Origin: Deltaproteobacteria bacterium tcs-42
GTDB lineage: Bacteria > Desulfobacterota > Desulfuromonadia > Desulfuromonadales > Geopsychrobacteraceae
Length of the DNA stretch: 45,151 bases
NCBI GenBank assembly: GCA_002049545.1
Contig: LLYT01000010.1
Coordinates: 1 to 45,151, forward strand
Direction of reading: 5' to 3'
Of the stretch, positions 7,097 through 17,700 are shown piece by piece. Positions within the stretch are counted from its first letter, which is position 1. The number at the start of each line of letters is the position of its first letter. The position numbers and the translations under genes are program-made. Under the pieces are notes generated by a model. That model made no database searches. It was given only the letters and a program-made list of their open reading frames with translations, and was not told the DNA's origin.

Positions 7097-9325
7097 TCAT
7101 GCACACTCAGAAAAGCCACAAGCGCGGCAGACACAGCAACCACCCTCGTGTTCAACCGGACTTCCACAGTCGGGGCAGGCTCCACCGTTATTTATGAAGA
7201 AGGTCGGGCTGCTTTCTTCATTAAACATATGGAGTTCGATCGCTTTAGCGACAGCATCGGCACAGGAAGTTATCCGGTTTTCACCAAATCCAGCCGGTTT
7301 ATGGCAAGTGATACCAATCAGTTGTTTAACTGTTTGTCTGGCCTGTCCACCGCTGCGCCAGGCCAGAGAGACAAGGCGCCCGATCGCTTCACATTGAGAT
7401 GCCGCACAACCTCCCGCTTTGCCCATAGTGGTGAAAAGTTCAAATAGTCCGTTTTCGTCTTGATTGATCGTGATATAGAGGGGCCCGCAGCCAGTTTCCA
7501 TTTGATAGGTTGAGCCGGTCAGTGCGCGTGGCCGTTCCCGTTTGCGGGAAGATTTTTTGCTCTCCATGGGGATGCTCGTATCGGTCTTTCTCTGTTCTTC
7601 CTCTTTTTTAGCGACAGAGAGAACCTGCATCTCGCGCGAGCCATCACGGTAAATAGTCACCCCTTTACACCCCTCTTTATAAGCGAGGCGATAGACGGTT
7701 GATACATCTTCCTTGGTTGCGCCCTGGCAGAAATTGACCGTCTTGGAGACTGCGTTGTCGGTATGTCTCTGGAACGCTGCCTGCATGAGAACGTGATCCC
7801 TGGGGGTGATATCGTGGGAGGTGACAAAGATTTTGCGGATCTCGGCAGGGATCGCATCGATGTCCTGGATGGTCCCTTTTTCAGCGATCTCCTGCATCAA
7901 CGCTTCCGAGTAAAAGCCGCGCTGTCTCGCAATTTTTTCAAATAGTGGATGGACCTCAATCAATTTATTGTTATCAAGCACCTGACGGACATATGAAACT
8001 GCAAACAATGGTTCAACGCCGCTGGAGCAATTAGCAATAATCGAGATTGTGCCGGTCGGGGCAATTGTGGTGCAGGTCGAATTGCGCATTGGACCCGAAC
8101 CCGGTTTGTCAAAGAGGCTCCCGGTGAAATTCGGGAAAGAACCACGTTCAGTCGCCAGACGTCGTGACTCTTCGTGCGATTTTTCGTTGATAAAGCGCAT
8201 GACTTTTTCCCCCAAGTCGATACCTTCCTGACTATTGTAGGGAGTCTCCAGTAAAATCAGCATGTCGGCCCAGCCCATGACACCGAGGCCGATTTTCCGG
8301 TTGGCTCGTGTCATTTCATCAATTTCAGGCAGCGGATATTTATTGGCTTCGATGACATTATCAAGAAAGCGGGTCGCCAGTTTCGTCGTTTTTTCCAGTT
8401 TGTCCCAGTTAATTTCCTTGTCAACGACCATGTTGGCCAGGTTGATAGACCCGAGGTTGCAAGATTCATAGGGGAGCAGTGGTTGTTCACCGCAAGGGTT
8501 GGTACTTTCGTACTCACCAATGTCGGGGGTTGGATTGTCCCGATTGAGACGATCAAGAAAGACAATCCCCGGTTCACCGTTGGACCACGCCATATCGATA
8601 ATCTGGTTAAAAACCTTGCTTGCATTGAGTTGCTTCACGACTTTGCCATCACGTGGGTTGATAATATCGTAATCCTGATTTTTATCGACCGCTTCCATGA
8701 AGGCTTCGGTTATGCCGACAGAAATATTAAAATTGGTTAGAATGCTTAAATCCCGCTTGGCCATGATGAAATCCATGATGTCGGGATGATCAACCCGTAG
8801 AATTCCCATATTGGCACCACGCCGGGTGCCACCCTGCTTGATTGTTTCGGTTGCTGCATCAAAAACCTGCATAAAGGAGATTGGGCCGGAAGAGACACCG
8901 CTGGTCGAACGGACATCGTCATTGGCCGGGCGGATGCGGGAAAAAGAGAATCCGGTTCCGCCACCACTTTTATGGATTAAGGCAGTATTTTTGATCGCCT
9001 CAAAAATACTCTCCATGGAATCATCAACGGGCAGGACAAAGCACGCCGAAAGTTGTCCCAATTCACGTCCGGCATTCATCAGTGTCGGCGAGTTTGGCAG
9101 GAAGTCAAGTTCAGTCATGGCCTGGTAATATTGTTGTTCAAAATGACCTTTTTTCTTGTCAGTATCTGGCTCTGCCGCATTGATCGTCTGGGCAACCCGG
9201 CGGAACATATCTTCTGGTGTCTCGGTCGGAGCTCCGCCCCCCTCGCGTTTCAAGTAGCGTTTAGCGAGAACTGTCAGTGCATTTTTGGAGAGATTGAGCG
9301 TCGCCGCAGTTTTTTTGTCAGACAT
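7097..9325 (-). CDS. nrdJ: Adenosylcobalamin-dependent (class II) ribonucleoside-diphosphate reductase
   Basis: NrdJ makes deoxyribonucleotides using a radical generated from coenzyme B12, so it works with or without oxygen. The 742-residue protein shows the redox cysteine Cys95 in LGQLSACFVLP, the radical-site motif TNPCGEQPLLPYESCN (Asn276, Cys278, Glu280, partner Cys289), and TGTISIIANCSSGVEPLF about two thirds along. The C-terminus carries a metal-site-like cysteine cluster (CPDCGSPVEHEGGCCVCRAC) of the TSCPD type found in this subfamily. ATG 9325 has AAGGA nine bases upstream; a nearer ATG at 9330 is out of frame. Two NrdR boxes overlap its promoter. ykgJ follows in the same operon. Confidence 0.95.
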   Translation of the reverse strand: MSDKKTAATLNLSKNALTVLAKRYLKREGGGAPTETPEDMFRRVAQTINAAEPDTDKKKGHFEQQYYQAMTELDFLPNSPTLMNAGRELGQLSACFVLPVDDSMESIFEAIKNTALIHKSGGGTGFSFSRIRPANDDVRSTSGVSSGPISFMQVFDAATETIKQGGTRRGANMGILRVDHPDIMDFIMAKRDLSILTNFNISVGITEAFMEAVDKNQDYDIINPRDGKVVKQLNASKVFNQIIDMAWSNGEPGIVFLDRLNRDNPTPDIGEYESTNPCGEQPLLPYESCNLGSINLANMVVDKEINWDKLEKTTKLATRFLDNVIEANKYPLPEIDEMTRANRKIGLGVMGWADMLILLETPYNSQEGIDLGEKVMRFINEKSHEESRRLATERGSFPNFTGSLFDKPGSGPMRNSTCTTIAPTGTISIIANCSSGVEPLFAVSYVRQVLDNNKLIEVHPLFEKIARQRGFYSEALMQEIAEKGTIQDIDAIPAEIRKIFVTSHDITPRDHVLMQAAFQRHTDNAVSKTVNFCQGATKEDVSTVYRLAYKEGCKGVTIYRDGSREMQVLSVAKKEEEQRKTDTSIPMESKKSSRKRERPRALTGSTYQMETGCGPLYITINQDENGLFELFTTMGKAGGCAASQCEAIGRLVSLAWRSGGQARQTVKQLIGITCHKPAGFGENRITSCADAVAKAIELHMFNEESSPTFFINNGGACPDCGSPVEHEGGCCVCRACGFSECA

Positions 9326-9419
9326 TCATGGTTCCTTTCTTGTTTTGTTCTGTGTCGTGAATTTGCGAAAGAGGTGCAAAGCCCGTTTATTGATAAGTCG
9401 TCAGGTAATTATTAAATCG

Positions 9420-9472
9420 ACACTATATAGTGGAGTTCGTGAATATAGACTACTATATATGGTGTCTGTCAA
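9420..9472 (-). promoter_or_regulatory. nrdJ promoter with two NrdR boxes
   Basis: Two AT-rich palindromic sites fit the NrdR box consensus ACACWATATATWGTGT: 9420-9435 (ACACTATATAGTGGAG, about 12 of 16) and 9450-9465 (CTACTATATATGGTGT, 13 of 16). Their starts are 30 bp apart, about three helical turns, which is the usual paired arrangement. On the minus strand TTGACA (9472-9467) and TCTATA (9449-9444) are 17 bp apart. One box therefore fills the spacer and the other covers the start of transcription. NrdR is known to repress RNR genes when dATP is high. Confidence 0.85.
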
Positions 9473-9702
9473 GGTGAAAGAAATAATATAATTGATTAAT
9501 CAAAACCCGATAGCTCATCTCATGATGGGTGAGTTGATTGTATTTTCCATTGAATTTGAATAAAACAGGCATGCTTTGCACGACTTTTATGGTTCTGCTT
9601 GTCGTAAAGCTGAATATTGAGTATTCTGCCGCATCTGGCTTCAGGGAGAGGTTATTTTGAGGCACCTGGCACTCTCATGATTTTTTTTCGAATTGATGGG
9701 TA
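9473..9702. other. Intergenic region between nrdJ promoter and desulfurase-like gene
   Basis: These 230 bases lie between two divergent genes. They are AT-rich, contain no ORF with a ribosome-binding site and no strong hairpin, and must hold the promoter of the gene starting at 9703. I cannot pick out convincing -35 and -10 boxes. Confidence 0.4.
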
Positions 9703-10866
9703 ATGAAACCGATATATCTCGATAATGCTGCTACCAGCCACCCAAAACCCGAGTCCGTTTACCTGGCGGTGATGGAAGCTTTACGTACGGGAGGCAGTGC
9801 GGGGCGTGGCAGCCACACCCAGGCTGTTGCGGCAGATCATTTACTTTTTTCCACACGGGAATCTTTGGCAGAATTTTTCAATGTCGAAAGTTCGGACCGT
9901 TTTATTTTTACCCCTAATGCGACCACTGCTATAAATCAAGCTTTGTTTGGCTTGTTACGCCCTGGGGATCGTGTCGTCACAACAACAGTCGAGCATAATG
10001 GTGTTAATCGACCTTTACGGGAGTTACAGCGACGGGGGGTCAATGTTGTCAAAGTCGCTGCCGATGCAGTTACGGGTATTGTCACTGAATCAGATTTACA
10101 GGATGCCTGCCTCGATCAATCGACACGCTTGTTAGTGGTGAACCATTGTTCCAACGTTGTGGGTTCAATTCAGCCCGTCACAAGCCTGGGTCACTGGTGC
10201 AGGGAACATGATATTTTATTTATGCTTGATGGTGCCCAGAGTGCAGGATCGATACCGGTCGATTTTAAAGCACTTAATGTTGATCTTTTTGCTGCCCCCG
10301 GTCATAAAGGGTTGTTGGGTCCTCAGGGAACCGGTTTTCTTTACCTCAGAGAGGGGCTTGAGCTGGCGCCATTAATCTACGGCGGTACAGGAGCTTATTC
10401 CCATTCAGACAAACAGCCGGAGCTTTTACCTGAGCGACTTGAAGCCGGGACTTTCAACCTTCCTGGCCTGACTGGATTACATGCGGCGCTTAAATTCCTG
10501 CAACAGACAGGCATCGAATCGATTCGGGCGCGGGAAACTGAGTTGATCGAAAAAATTCTCAACGGGCTGGGAAATATAGAAAGCGTCAAGCTTTATGGTG
10601 CTGATGATGTTATGCTGAGAACCGGAGCTATTTCATTCAACGTCGAGAACTATGATCCTGCCGAGATTAGCTTTATTCTCGATCAACAGGAGCAAATTTC
10701 GGTGCGGGCCGGTTTGCACTGTGCTCCCGACGCTCACCGGACGATTGGAACTTATCCATCCGGGACGATACGGGTCAGTCCGGGATATTTTACCACCGAG
10801 TCAGAAATTGATCGTTTTCTGCAAGTGATTCAAAGACTCGGTGAGATAAATCGGGATGGTTGCTGA
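9703..10866 (+). CDS. Cysteine desulfurase family protein (class V aminotransferase)
   Basis: This 387-residue PLP enzyme has the class V aminotransferase layout: YLDNAATSHPKP at the N-terminus, the PLP-contacting LDGAQSAGS near 175-183, the Schiff-base lysine Lys202 in APGHKGLLGPQGTGFLY, and a cysteine in RAGLHCAPDAHR (Cys340) where IscS/SufS enzymes carry the persulfide cysteine. It belongs with the stand-alone desulfurase-like group (TIGR01977 type) and not with an isc or suf operon, since no scaffold gene is adjacent. It may supply sulfur or selenium for a dedicated purpose. Its ribosome-binding site is weak. It runs ten bases into a longer reading of the PhoH gene, but the real PhoH start is downstream. 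Confidence 0.85.
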   Translation: MKPIYLDNAATSHPKPESVYLAVMEALRTGGSAGRGSHTQAVAADHLLFSTRESLAEFFNVESSDRFIFTPNATTAINQALFGLLRPGDRVVTTTVEHNGVNRPLRELQRRGVNVVKVAADAVTGIVTESDLQDACLDQSTRLLVVNHCSNVVGSIQPVTSLGHWCREHDILFMLDGAQSAGSIPVDFKALNVDLFAAPGHKGLLGPQGTGFLYLREGLELAPLIYGGTGAYSHSDKQPELLPERLEAGTFNLPGLTGLHAALKFLQQTGIESIRARETELIEKILNGLGNIESVKLYGADDVMLRTGAISFNVENYDPAEISFILDQQEQISVRAGLHCAPDAHRTIGTYPSGTIRVSPGYFTTESEIDRFLQVIQRLGEINRDGC

Positions 10867-10912
10867 ACTGACAGGCTTTAGAGGTGACAATTTCTGGCTG
10901 GAGGTGGATTTG

Positions 10913-12229
10913 ATGAAAAACTACATACTGGATACCAATGTTCTGTTACACGATCCGCAGGCAATCTTCAAGTTTTCGGATAATACGGTGATATTGCCAT
11001 TAACGGTGATTGAGGAGATTGATCGATTCAAGAAGGATCAGAGTGAAACCGGACGCAATGCACGGCAGATCTCACGCATGATTGATGAATTTCGCTTGCA
11101 GGCAAAACTGGTTGATGGTGTTCCACTGGAAAACGGTGGAATACTGAAAGTCGCAATTTATAAGCAGGAATTTCTGCTCAAGTTACCACCGGAGCTACGT
11201 CATGACAGGGGGGATAATCGAATTCTTGCGGTCGCTCAGGATCTGCAGGATATTCTACCTCAAGGGACCGTATTTTTTGTTACAAAAGATATCAATCTGC
11301 GCATCAAGGCCGATACCATTGGGCTTTATGCCGAGGATTATCAGAGTGATAAAGTTCCGATTGAAGATCTCTACACAGGCGCCGGTGAACTGTTTTTGCC
11401 TCAAGGGGAGATAGACCAGTTTTATGAGCAGGGGGTCCTGGAAGTTGAGGGTGATTTTTTCTCGAATCAGGGTTTGACCTTGATTGATGAAACCAACCCA
11501 TCCCATACGGCAATCGGCCGCTATGACCAAAATCGTAAGTCAGTTGTCAGTTTAATCAAGGTTCAGAAAGAGGGGATCTGGGGGATACACCCGCGTAATC
11601 GTGAACAACAATTTGCATTTGATCTTCTGCTGAATGACGATGTTCAACTTGTTTCGCTCGTTGGTAAGGCAGGAACAGGAAAAACATTACTGGCAATAGC
11701 GGCCGGCTTGGTGAAAACTGCCGATGAAAGTGCCTACAATCGGTTACTGGTTTCACGACCGGTTTACCCGATGGGGCGCGATCTGGGGTTTTTACCGGGA
11801 GATATCGAGGATAAATTGGCCCCCTGGATGCAACCCATTTTTGACAATGTTGAGTTGCTGTTGTCCTCATATGACGAAGGGGGGAACCGCAAGCGTGGTT
11901 ATCGTGAACTGATTGATCTGGGTTTGATGGAGATAGAACCTCTGACCTACATTCGTGGACGCTCCATTCCCAGGCAGTACATGATTGTCGACGAAGCACA
12001 AAACCTGACGCCACACGAAATCAAAACAATTATTACCCGGGCTGGAGAGGGGACAAAAATTGTCCTGACCGGCGATCCGTATCAGATTGATAATCCTTAT
12101 GTCGATTCTGCCAGTAACGGTCTGTCGTTTTCTGTTGAACGCTTGAAGGGGCAGGAGATAACCGGCCATACGACCCTGACTAAAGGGGAGCGTTCTTTGC
12201 TAGCAGAACTTGCGGCAAATCTTCTTTGA
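10913..12229 (+). CDS. PIN domain - PhoH family ATPase
   Basis: The 438-residue protein fuses an N-terminal PIN nuclease domain (DTNVLLHDP at residues 7-15, further acidic residues in EEIDRFKK and RGDNRILAVA) to a PhoH-like ATPase with Walker A GKAGTGKT (about 251-258) and Walker B MIVDEAQN. PIN-PhoH fusions act as ATP-dependent RNases or helicases in other bacteria. I chose ATG 10913 because GGAGGTGG (10900-10907) precedes it and the PIN domain begins at once (MKNYILDTNV). The frame is open back to 10856, but that overlaps the previous gene. Confidence 0.9.
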   Translation: MKNYILDTNVLLHDPQAIFKFSDNTVILPLTVIEEIDRFKKDQSETGRNARQISRMIDEFRLQAKLVDGVPLENGGILKVAIYKQEFLLKLPPELRHDRGDNRILAVAQDLQDILPQGTVFFVTKDINLRIKADTIGLYAEDYQSDKVPIEDLYTGAGELFLPQGEIDQFYEQGVLEVEGDFFSNQGLTLIDETNPSHTAIGRYDQNRKSVVSLIKVQKEGIWGIHPRNREQQFAFDLLLNDDVQLVSLVGKAGTGKTLLAIAAGLVKTADESAYNRLLVSRPVYPMGRDLGFLPGDIEDKLAPWMQPIFDNVELLLSSYDEGGNRKRGYRELIDLGLMEIEPLTYIRGRSIPRQYMIVDEAQNLTPHEIKTIITRAGEGTKIVLTGDPYQIDNPYVDSASNGLSFSVERLKGQEITGHTTLTKGERSLLAELAANLL

Positions 12230-12255
12230 TGGCGACGCCATCTCATAATTTTTTG
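12228..12255 (+). terminator. Possible terminator after the PIN-PhoH gene
   Basis: GATGGC (12228-12233) and GCCATC (12237-12242) form a 6-bp stem with a 3-base loop starting on the stop codon, followed after TCATAA by six T (12250-12255). It is short, so termination may be partial. Confidence 0.5.
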
Positions 12256-12311
12256 CGCAAGCGTCTTTTTTGATCGCTTGAACATTTTCTTTAACCGACC
12301 TGATGATTTTT

Positions 12312-13328
12312 ATGTTGTTACTTGCTCTTGAAAGTTCATGTGATGAAACCGCAGCAGCGGTTGTTCGTGATGGTCAACAAGTGTTGTCCAATATCATTGC
12401 CTCTCAGGTTGATCTGCATGCTGTCTACGGTGGTGTCGTGCCGGAATTGGCATCGCGACGCCACCTTGAAGTGATCAATCCCCTGGTCGAAGAAGCTTTA
12501 ACTACTGCGGGGGTTAAGCAGGAAGATCTGGAAGGGGTGGTGGTCACGCGTGGCCCGGGACTGGTTGGTGCTCTGCTGGTCGGCGTGTCGTTTGCCAAAG
12601 CGTATGCCTATGCATTGAAAATCCCGTTGATTGGTGTCCACCATATTGAGGGGCACATCCAGGCAATACAGTTAGAAGAGAGGGTTGAGTATCCCTTTCT
12701 TGCGGTCGCTGTATCGGGAGGTCATACCCATCTGTTCCGGGTCGATGGAATCGGTCGTTATCGCTTGCTTGGCCGGACCGTGGATGACGCTGCTGGAGAA
12801 GCTTTTGATAAAGTTGCGAAAATGATGGGGCTTGGTTATCCCGGTGGACCGATCATCGATAAGCTGGCTGGTGCAAATGATGATGGTGGAATTGTATTTC
12901 CTCGACCGATGGTGAAAAAACATAATTTTGATTTCAGTTTTTCCGGGGTCAAAACAGCGGTTTTAAATTATCTCCATCGTCTTCAAGAACCCCCGGATGA
13001 AACCACTATCAGCCAGATTGCCTGTGCTTTTCAAACGGCGGTTGTTGATGTTATTACACAGAAATCTGTTCGTGCTGCCGAGTCGGAAGGTTTGAACCGC
13101 ATCGTTGTCGCTGGTGGTGTTGCCTGCAACTCTGGGTTGCGGACAAAGTTTGCCGAACTGGCGGTATCTTCAGGCCTTGAGATATTCTTTCCTTCGCCGC
13201 TTCTCTGTGCAGATAATAGTGCTATGTTGGCTGTTGCCGGTGATTATTATTTATCCTCAGGGCTTTTTTCGGGGCTCGATTTGAATGCTGTTTCCAACTG
13301 GCCGTTGGAGCAGGTTCGCTGTGCTTAG
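12312..13328 (+). CDS. tsaD: tRNA N6-adenosine threonylcarbamoyltransferase
   Basis: TsaD transfers threonylcarbamoyl to A37 of ANN-reading tRNAs, together with TsaB and TsaE, which are not in this window. Metal-binding histidines lie in GVHHIEGH (111 and 115 in the shorter form). LLALESSCDETAAAVV at the start, VSGGHTHLF, DDAAGEAFDKVAKMMGLGYPGGP (read as DDAAGEAFDK and MGLGYPGGP) and VVAGGVACN are family motifs. I prefer ATG 12312, giving MLLLALESSCDE, since the family starts right at that strand. ATG 12303 in the same frame would add three residues. Neither has a clear Shine-Dalgarno. Length is 338 residues, normal for the family. Confidence 0.93.
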   Translation: MLLLALESSCDETAAAVVRDGQQVLSNIIASQVDLHAVYGGVVPELASRRHLEVINPLVEEALTTAGVKQEDLEGVVVTRGPGLVGALLVGVSFAKAYAYALKIPLIGVHHIEGHIQAIQLEERVEYPFLAVAVSGGHTHLFRVDGIGRYRLLGRTVDDAAGEAFDKVAKMMGLGYPGGPIIDKLAGANDDGGIVFPRPMVKKHNFDFSFSGVKTAVLNYLHRLQEPPDETTISQIACAFQTAVVDVITQKSVRAAESEGLNRIVVAGGVACNSGLRTKFAELAVSSGLEIFFPSPLLCADNSAMLAVAGDYYLSSGLFSGLDLNAVSNWPLEQVRCA

Positions 13329-13340
13329 AGTAGAGTCGTA

Positions 13341-13835
13341 ATGTGGCGTCGCTGGGGCTTTTTCAGGCAGTTTAAGTTGAATGTCATCCGCTTGGCGCGG
13401 CTTCGGTCGGATCCCGATGCTGTCGGTCGAGGTATGGCGCTCGGTCTGTTTATCGGTTTCTCTCCTACCTTTGGTGCGCAGATTTTTCTGGCGATTTTTT
13501 TTGCATTTTTACTGCGCCAGAACAAAATAGCGACTTTTGTCGGGGTCTGGATCAGTAATCCTTTGACCGCTCCCCTGATCTATGGACTCGAGTATCAAGT
13601 TGGCCGGATGCTGCTGGGTTTCCCGCCTCTCGGTCTGACTCGATTTAAATCTGAATTCAGTTGGGAGATGGGTGCCCAGGTCGTTGCTCCAATGTTACTA
13701 GGTAGCCTGGTTTTGGGAATACCGGTTGCGATTATCGGTTATTCGCTGACGGTTCGCTTTGTCCCCACCATGCGACAATGGAAAATACCACGTTGGCCAC
13801 GCAACATAATTACCCGGAAGAATAATAACCAATGA
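13341..13835 (+). CDS. DUF2062 membrane protein
   Basis: A 164-residue basic protein with about three hydrophobic segments. RSDPDAVGRGMALGLFIGFSPTFGAQ (seen as AVGRGMALGLFIGFSPTFG) and VGVWISNPLTAPLIYGLEY are the conserved core of DUF2062, a family of small inner-membrane proteins of unknown function. It starts 12 bases after tsaD and its stop codon overlaps the rsmA start (ATGA), so the three genes are translationally linked. Confidence 0.85.
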   Translation: MWRRWGFFRQFKLNVIRLARLRSDPDAVGRGMALGLFIGFSPTFGAQIFLAIFFAFLLRQNKIATFVGVWISNPLTAPLIYGLEYQVGRMLLGFPPLGLTRFKSEFSWEMGAQVVAPMLLGSLVLGIPVAIIGYSLTVRFVPTMRQWKIPRWPRNIITRKNNNQ

Positions 13836-14626
13836 ATTATCGGACTAAAAAACGTTTTGGTCAGCACTTTCTTCATGACCGCCTGGTGATTGACAAGATT
13901 ATTTCTGCCGCACAGCTTGATCTGCAAGGGCAGGTGGTCGAGATCGGGCCCGGCCTCGGGGTGTTGACGGATGAATTGTTGCCCCGTTCTGCACACGTTC
14001 ATGTGATGGAGATTGATCGGGATTTAATAGAGCAGTTAGAGGCACGTAACGACTCGCGTCTGACAATTCATTCAGGTGATGTTCTTAAATTGCCCTGGCG
14101 GAATATGTTCACCCAGCCACCTTATAGATTAGTCGCTAATCTCCCCTACAATATTTCCAGCCAAATTGTTTTTCGTCTTATTGAACACCGTGATTTGTTT
14201 CAGCGGATGGTGTTGATGTTTCAGCGTGAAGTTGGGGAGCGTCTGGTTGCCACCCCCGGGGGGAAAGACTATGGAATCCTCTCTGTTTTATGTCAACTCT
14301 GGTACGATATCAAAAAGGTGACACTGGTTAAGCCGGGTGCGTTTACCCCGCCACCGAAGGTTGATTCAATTGTCCTCAATTTCCAACCACTGGCAAATCC
14401 ACGTGTTGATCCGGTTGATGAAGTCTTATTCAGGAAGATCGTTAAGGGAGCCTTCACTCAAAGACGCAAGACCTTGCGCAATAGTCTTATTGCCAGTGGT
14501 TTTTCTGCCGAAATCATCGATTCTTCACTGCAACAGGCTGGCATTTTGCCCGGTTGTCGTGGCGAAACATTATCCCTGCAGAATTTCTCCGACCTCACCA
14601 GATTTTTTGGCCAAAGAATAAATTAA
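13832..14626 (+). CDS. rsmA: 16S rRNA (adenine1518-N6/adenine1519-N6)-dimethyltransferase
   Basis: RsmA (KsgA) dimethylates two adjacent adenines near the 3' end of 16S rRNA late in small-subunit assembly. The 264-residue protein has KRFGQHFLHD at the start, SAM motif I VEIGPGLGVLTDELL (36-50), and the catalytic NLPYNISS (103-110). PPPKVDSIVL and FTQRRKTLRN in the C-terminal part are family hallmarks. The start overlaps the DUF2062 stop by four bases. Confidence 0.95.
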   Translation: MNYRTKKRFGQHFLHDRLVIDKIISAAQLDLQGQVVEIGPGLGVLTDELLPRSAHVHVMEIDRDLIEQLEARNDSRLTIHSGDVLKLPWRNMFTQPPYRLVANLPYNISSQIVFRLIEHRDLFQRMVLMFQREVGERLVATPGGKDYGILSVLCQLWYDIKKVTLVKPGAFTPPPKVDSIVLNFQPLANPRVDPVDEVLFRKIVKGAFTQRRKTLRNSLIASGFSAEIIDSSLQQAGILPGCRGETLSLQNFSDLTRFFGQRIN

Positions 14627-14751
14627 AAATCTATAAATCCACTTGAAAACAGTGAATTCGTGGTTTATCATTTCCGGTGCTGCCACCGATAATTCTGTCT
14701 CTGGTTGAGCATCAAAAAATTACCCTTTTTGGGTGAATTAGGGAGATTGAC

Positions 14752-17700
14752 ATGAAAGTGACTGTGGCCCGTGGTGGTCGAACGTCAGAGGAGCGTGATC
14801 AACTTTTTCAGCGTGAAACGATCGAACAGGAGTTGATCCGTCAGGGTCAGACGGCAGGTCTGTCTGCTAATCTGAATTTGGCAAACATCTTACGCCAGGA
14901 GATTCCGGAGATTTTTTTATCTCAACTATCTTTGTCTGAACTGGTGGCAAATCTGCTTCAGGCAGGTGAATTTCTTTCACAATGCAATGCCGATGAAGTC
15001 AAGGTGAAATTGCAGCCTCAAGCAACACCCGGTCATTACTACCTTTTTACCAACGCACCCGATGCAAATCATATATTTTTCTCACTGCAGGAGTACCTGC
15101 ACCGTCGTTCACTCCATTTTCGGGTGATTTGTCATCCGATACTTTCTGTTTTGCGTGAAAACGGCACACTGAAACAGGTTGAAGAGGGGGACAGTGATCT
15201 GCCTCGGGAATCATTTGTCTGGATGGAGCTGGAACGATTTCCAGCCCGTTTGGTTGAGGGCTTGGAGCAGGCGGTTAAAACAATTATTTCTTCGTCTGTT
15301 GCCATTTATAAAGAGCGGCCACAGATGTTTCAAAAAATCGCCGATCTCGAGAAGATTGATGGTTTAAGTCAATATCGTGATCTGTATGAATGGTTGCAAC
15401 AGGAAAATTTTATCCCGATAGCTGCTCGCAGCTACACCTATAAAAAAGGTGCTGATGCGACCCAATTCTTTGAAGAAACCGATCAGTCTCTGGGGCTCAC
15501 CGAAGTCTATGACCGGGCTTTTTATAAAGACGCACAGCCAATCACCTTGTCTCCCGAAAATATTTTTCCACTGGTGGGGCATGGTAAAAATGTTGATCTG
15601 GAAAAAACCGAATTTCGCTGTCCTCTGCACCGTTTTGAGCGTTTGACTTATCTTGGTTTTCGAGAAGATCTGGCCGATGACCATTATCGGGAGCATTGTT
15701 TTCTCGGGTTTTATACCCAGAAAAGTGTTGATGACAATTCTTTTTCGATCCCGGCACTGAAACAACGCATTGAGCCGGTCCTGCAATACCTGAAAATTCC
15801 TCATCACAGTCATAACTATCGCAAGACAATACAGATTATCAACAGCTTTCCTAAAGTTGAATTGTTTTTGATGGGCGATCTTGAGTTGCGGCGCATGCTT
15901 CGTTATTTTACCCAGATGCACCGCCAGGCCGGAATCAAGGTTGTTGTTGCGCCAAGTGCCTCAGAATCGGCTTTAACCCTGATGTTGATTATGCCGAATG
16001 ATTACTATCTGCCCGAACATATTGAGCGGATGGAGGTCTATCTAAGACGTTATTTCAGGGCCGTTTCTGTTGATTCAAGGTTGATCCATATGGCTTCTGA
16101 TTATCTGAGCTTGCATGTCAATCTCCAACTGGAAGAAAAACAGGTGGAGATTGATCTTGTTCAGTTGGAGCAGGGGTTAACCCGAGTCACGATGCCCTGG
16201 AAATTAAAATTCAGAGCCTTGCTTGAGAAAAAACATTACGAGGACTCTTTTGCGACCTGGGAACGCTATAGCAAGGCTTTTAATAAAGATTATCGGGCCC
16301 GGACTCATCCACGCTTTGCTGTGCGGGACGTATATAATATTGAAAAACTTTTGCGCGACAGAAACGATTCATTTGACCTGTGGGGACCGTTTCACGAAGA
16401 GGATGACTATTATCGACTGCAATATTACAGCTTGAAGCGAAGTTATCTGAACGATCTGATGCCATTTTTGCAGAATCTCGATCTGAGTGTGCTGCACGAG
16501 GTCGATTCAGATCTTGAGGTTGGTTCTGAGCAGGTTTTTATCAAAAGTTTTGCCATTAAGCCCGGCGCCGACAACAGTTTACCGTTTAAACAGATTAAAC
16601 ACCTATTGCTGGATACCCTTCTGGCCTTGCAGAATAAAGAGGTAGAAAATGATTATCTCCATCGTCTGCAACCACTGACTGGTCTTTCCTGGCGTGAAAT
16701 CGATATTTTCCGCGGTTACCGCAGTTATTATTTTCAGCTCGGGAGTCCTTTTACCAAAAAACGTGTTGCTGATGCATTGGTCAATAATGCCAAGGTGACC
16801 CATCTCCTCTATCGTTATTTTGAAGGTCGTTTCAAGCCATCCGATAAATTAACAGATCCAATGACGCGTGAGCTTGAGGTCCTGTCACCGATACGCGAGG
16901 AACTGGTGACGGCTCTTGAAGTTGTCAGTGACACCAATGAAGACAAGATCCTGCGTACTTTGTTCAACCTGATTGACTCGACCATCAGGACCAACTTCTT
17001 TCTCCGTTATCAGCAGGACGATTTTTTCTTCTCGTTTAAAATCAACACCCTCGGCGTTATCGACATGCCATCGCCGCGCCCCCTTTACGAAGTGTATGTC
17101 CATTCGGCAAAGATGGAAGGGCTCCATTTACGAGGTGGCAAGGTGGCCCGTGGAGGTATTCGCTGGTCAGATCGCCCCGATGATTTCAGAACCGAGGTGC
17201 TCGGACTGGTCAAAGCGCAGATGACCAAGAATGCGGTCATTGTCCCTGAGGGTTCCAAGGGGGGCTTTGTTACTAAACAGAGCAGCCCCGATCGGGATGA
17301 AATGGGTGAAATCGTTAAGGAAGCCTATCAGACTCTGATGCGTGGCCTCCTTGATCTGACCGATAATCGGGTGGGTGATGAAATCGTTCAGCCCGAAGGA
17401 GTTATTGCCTACGATGATCTCGATCCCTATCTGGTTGTTGCTGCCGATAAGGGGACCGCTCACTTGCCCGATACTGCCAATGGTGTCAGTGAATCTTACA
17501 ATTTCTGGTTGGGTGATGCCTTTGCCAGTGGGGGTTCACATGGCTACGATCATAAAAAATTGGGGATTACCGCCCGCGGAGCCTGGGAAAGTGTCAAGCG
17601 TTTGTTCCGTGAAATGAATCATGACATCCAAACCGAGGATTTCACTGTGGTGGGTATCGGTGATATGGGGGGGGATGTGTTTGGTAACGGTATGCTGCTG

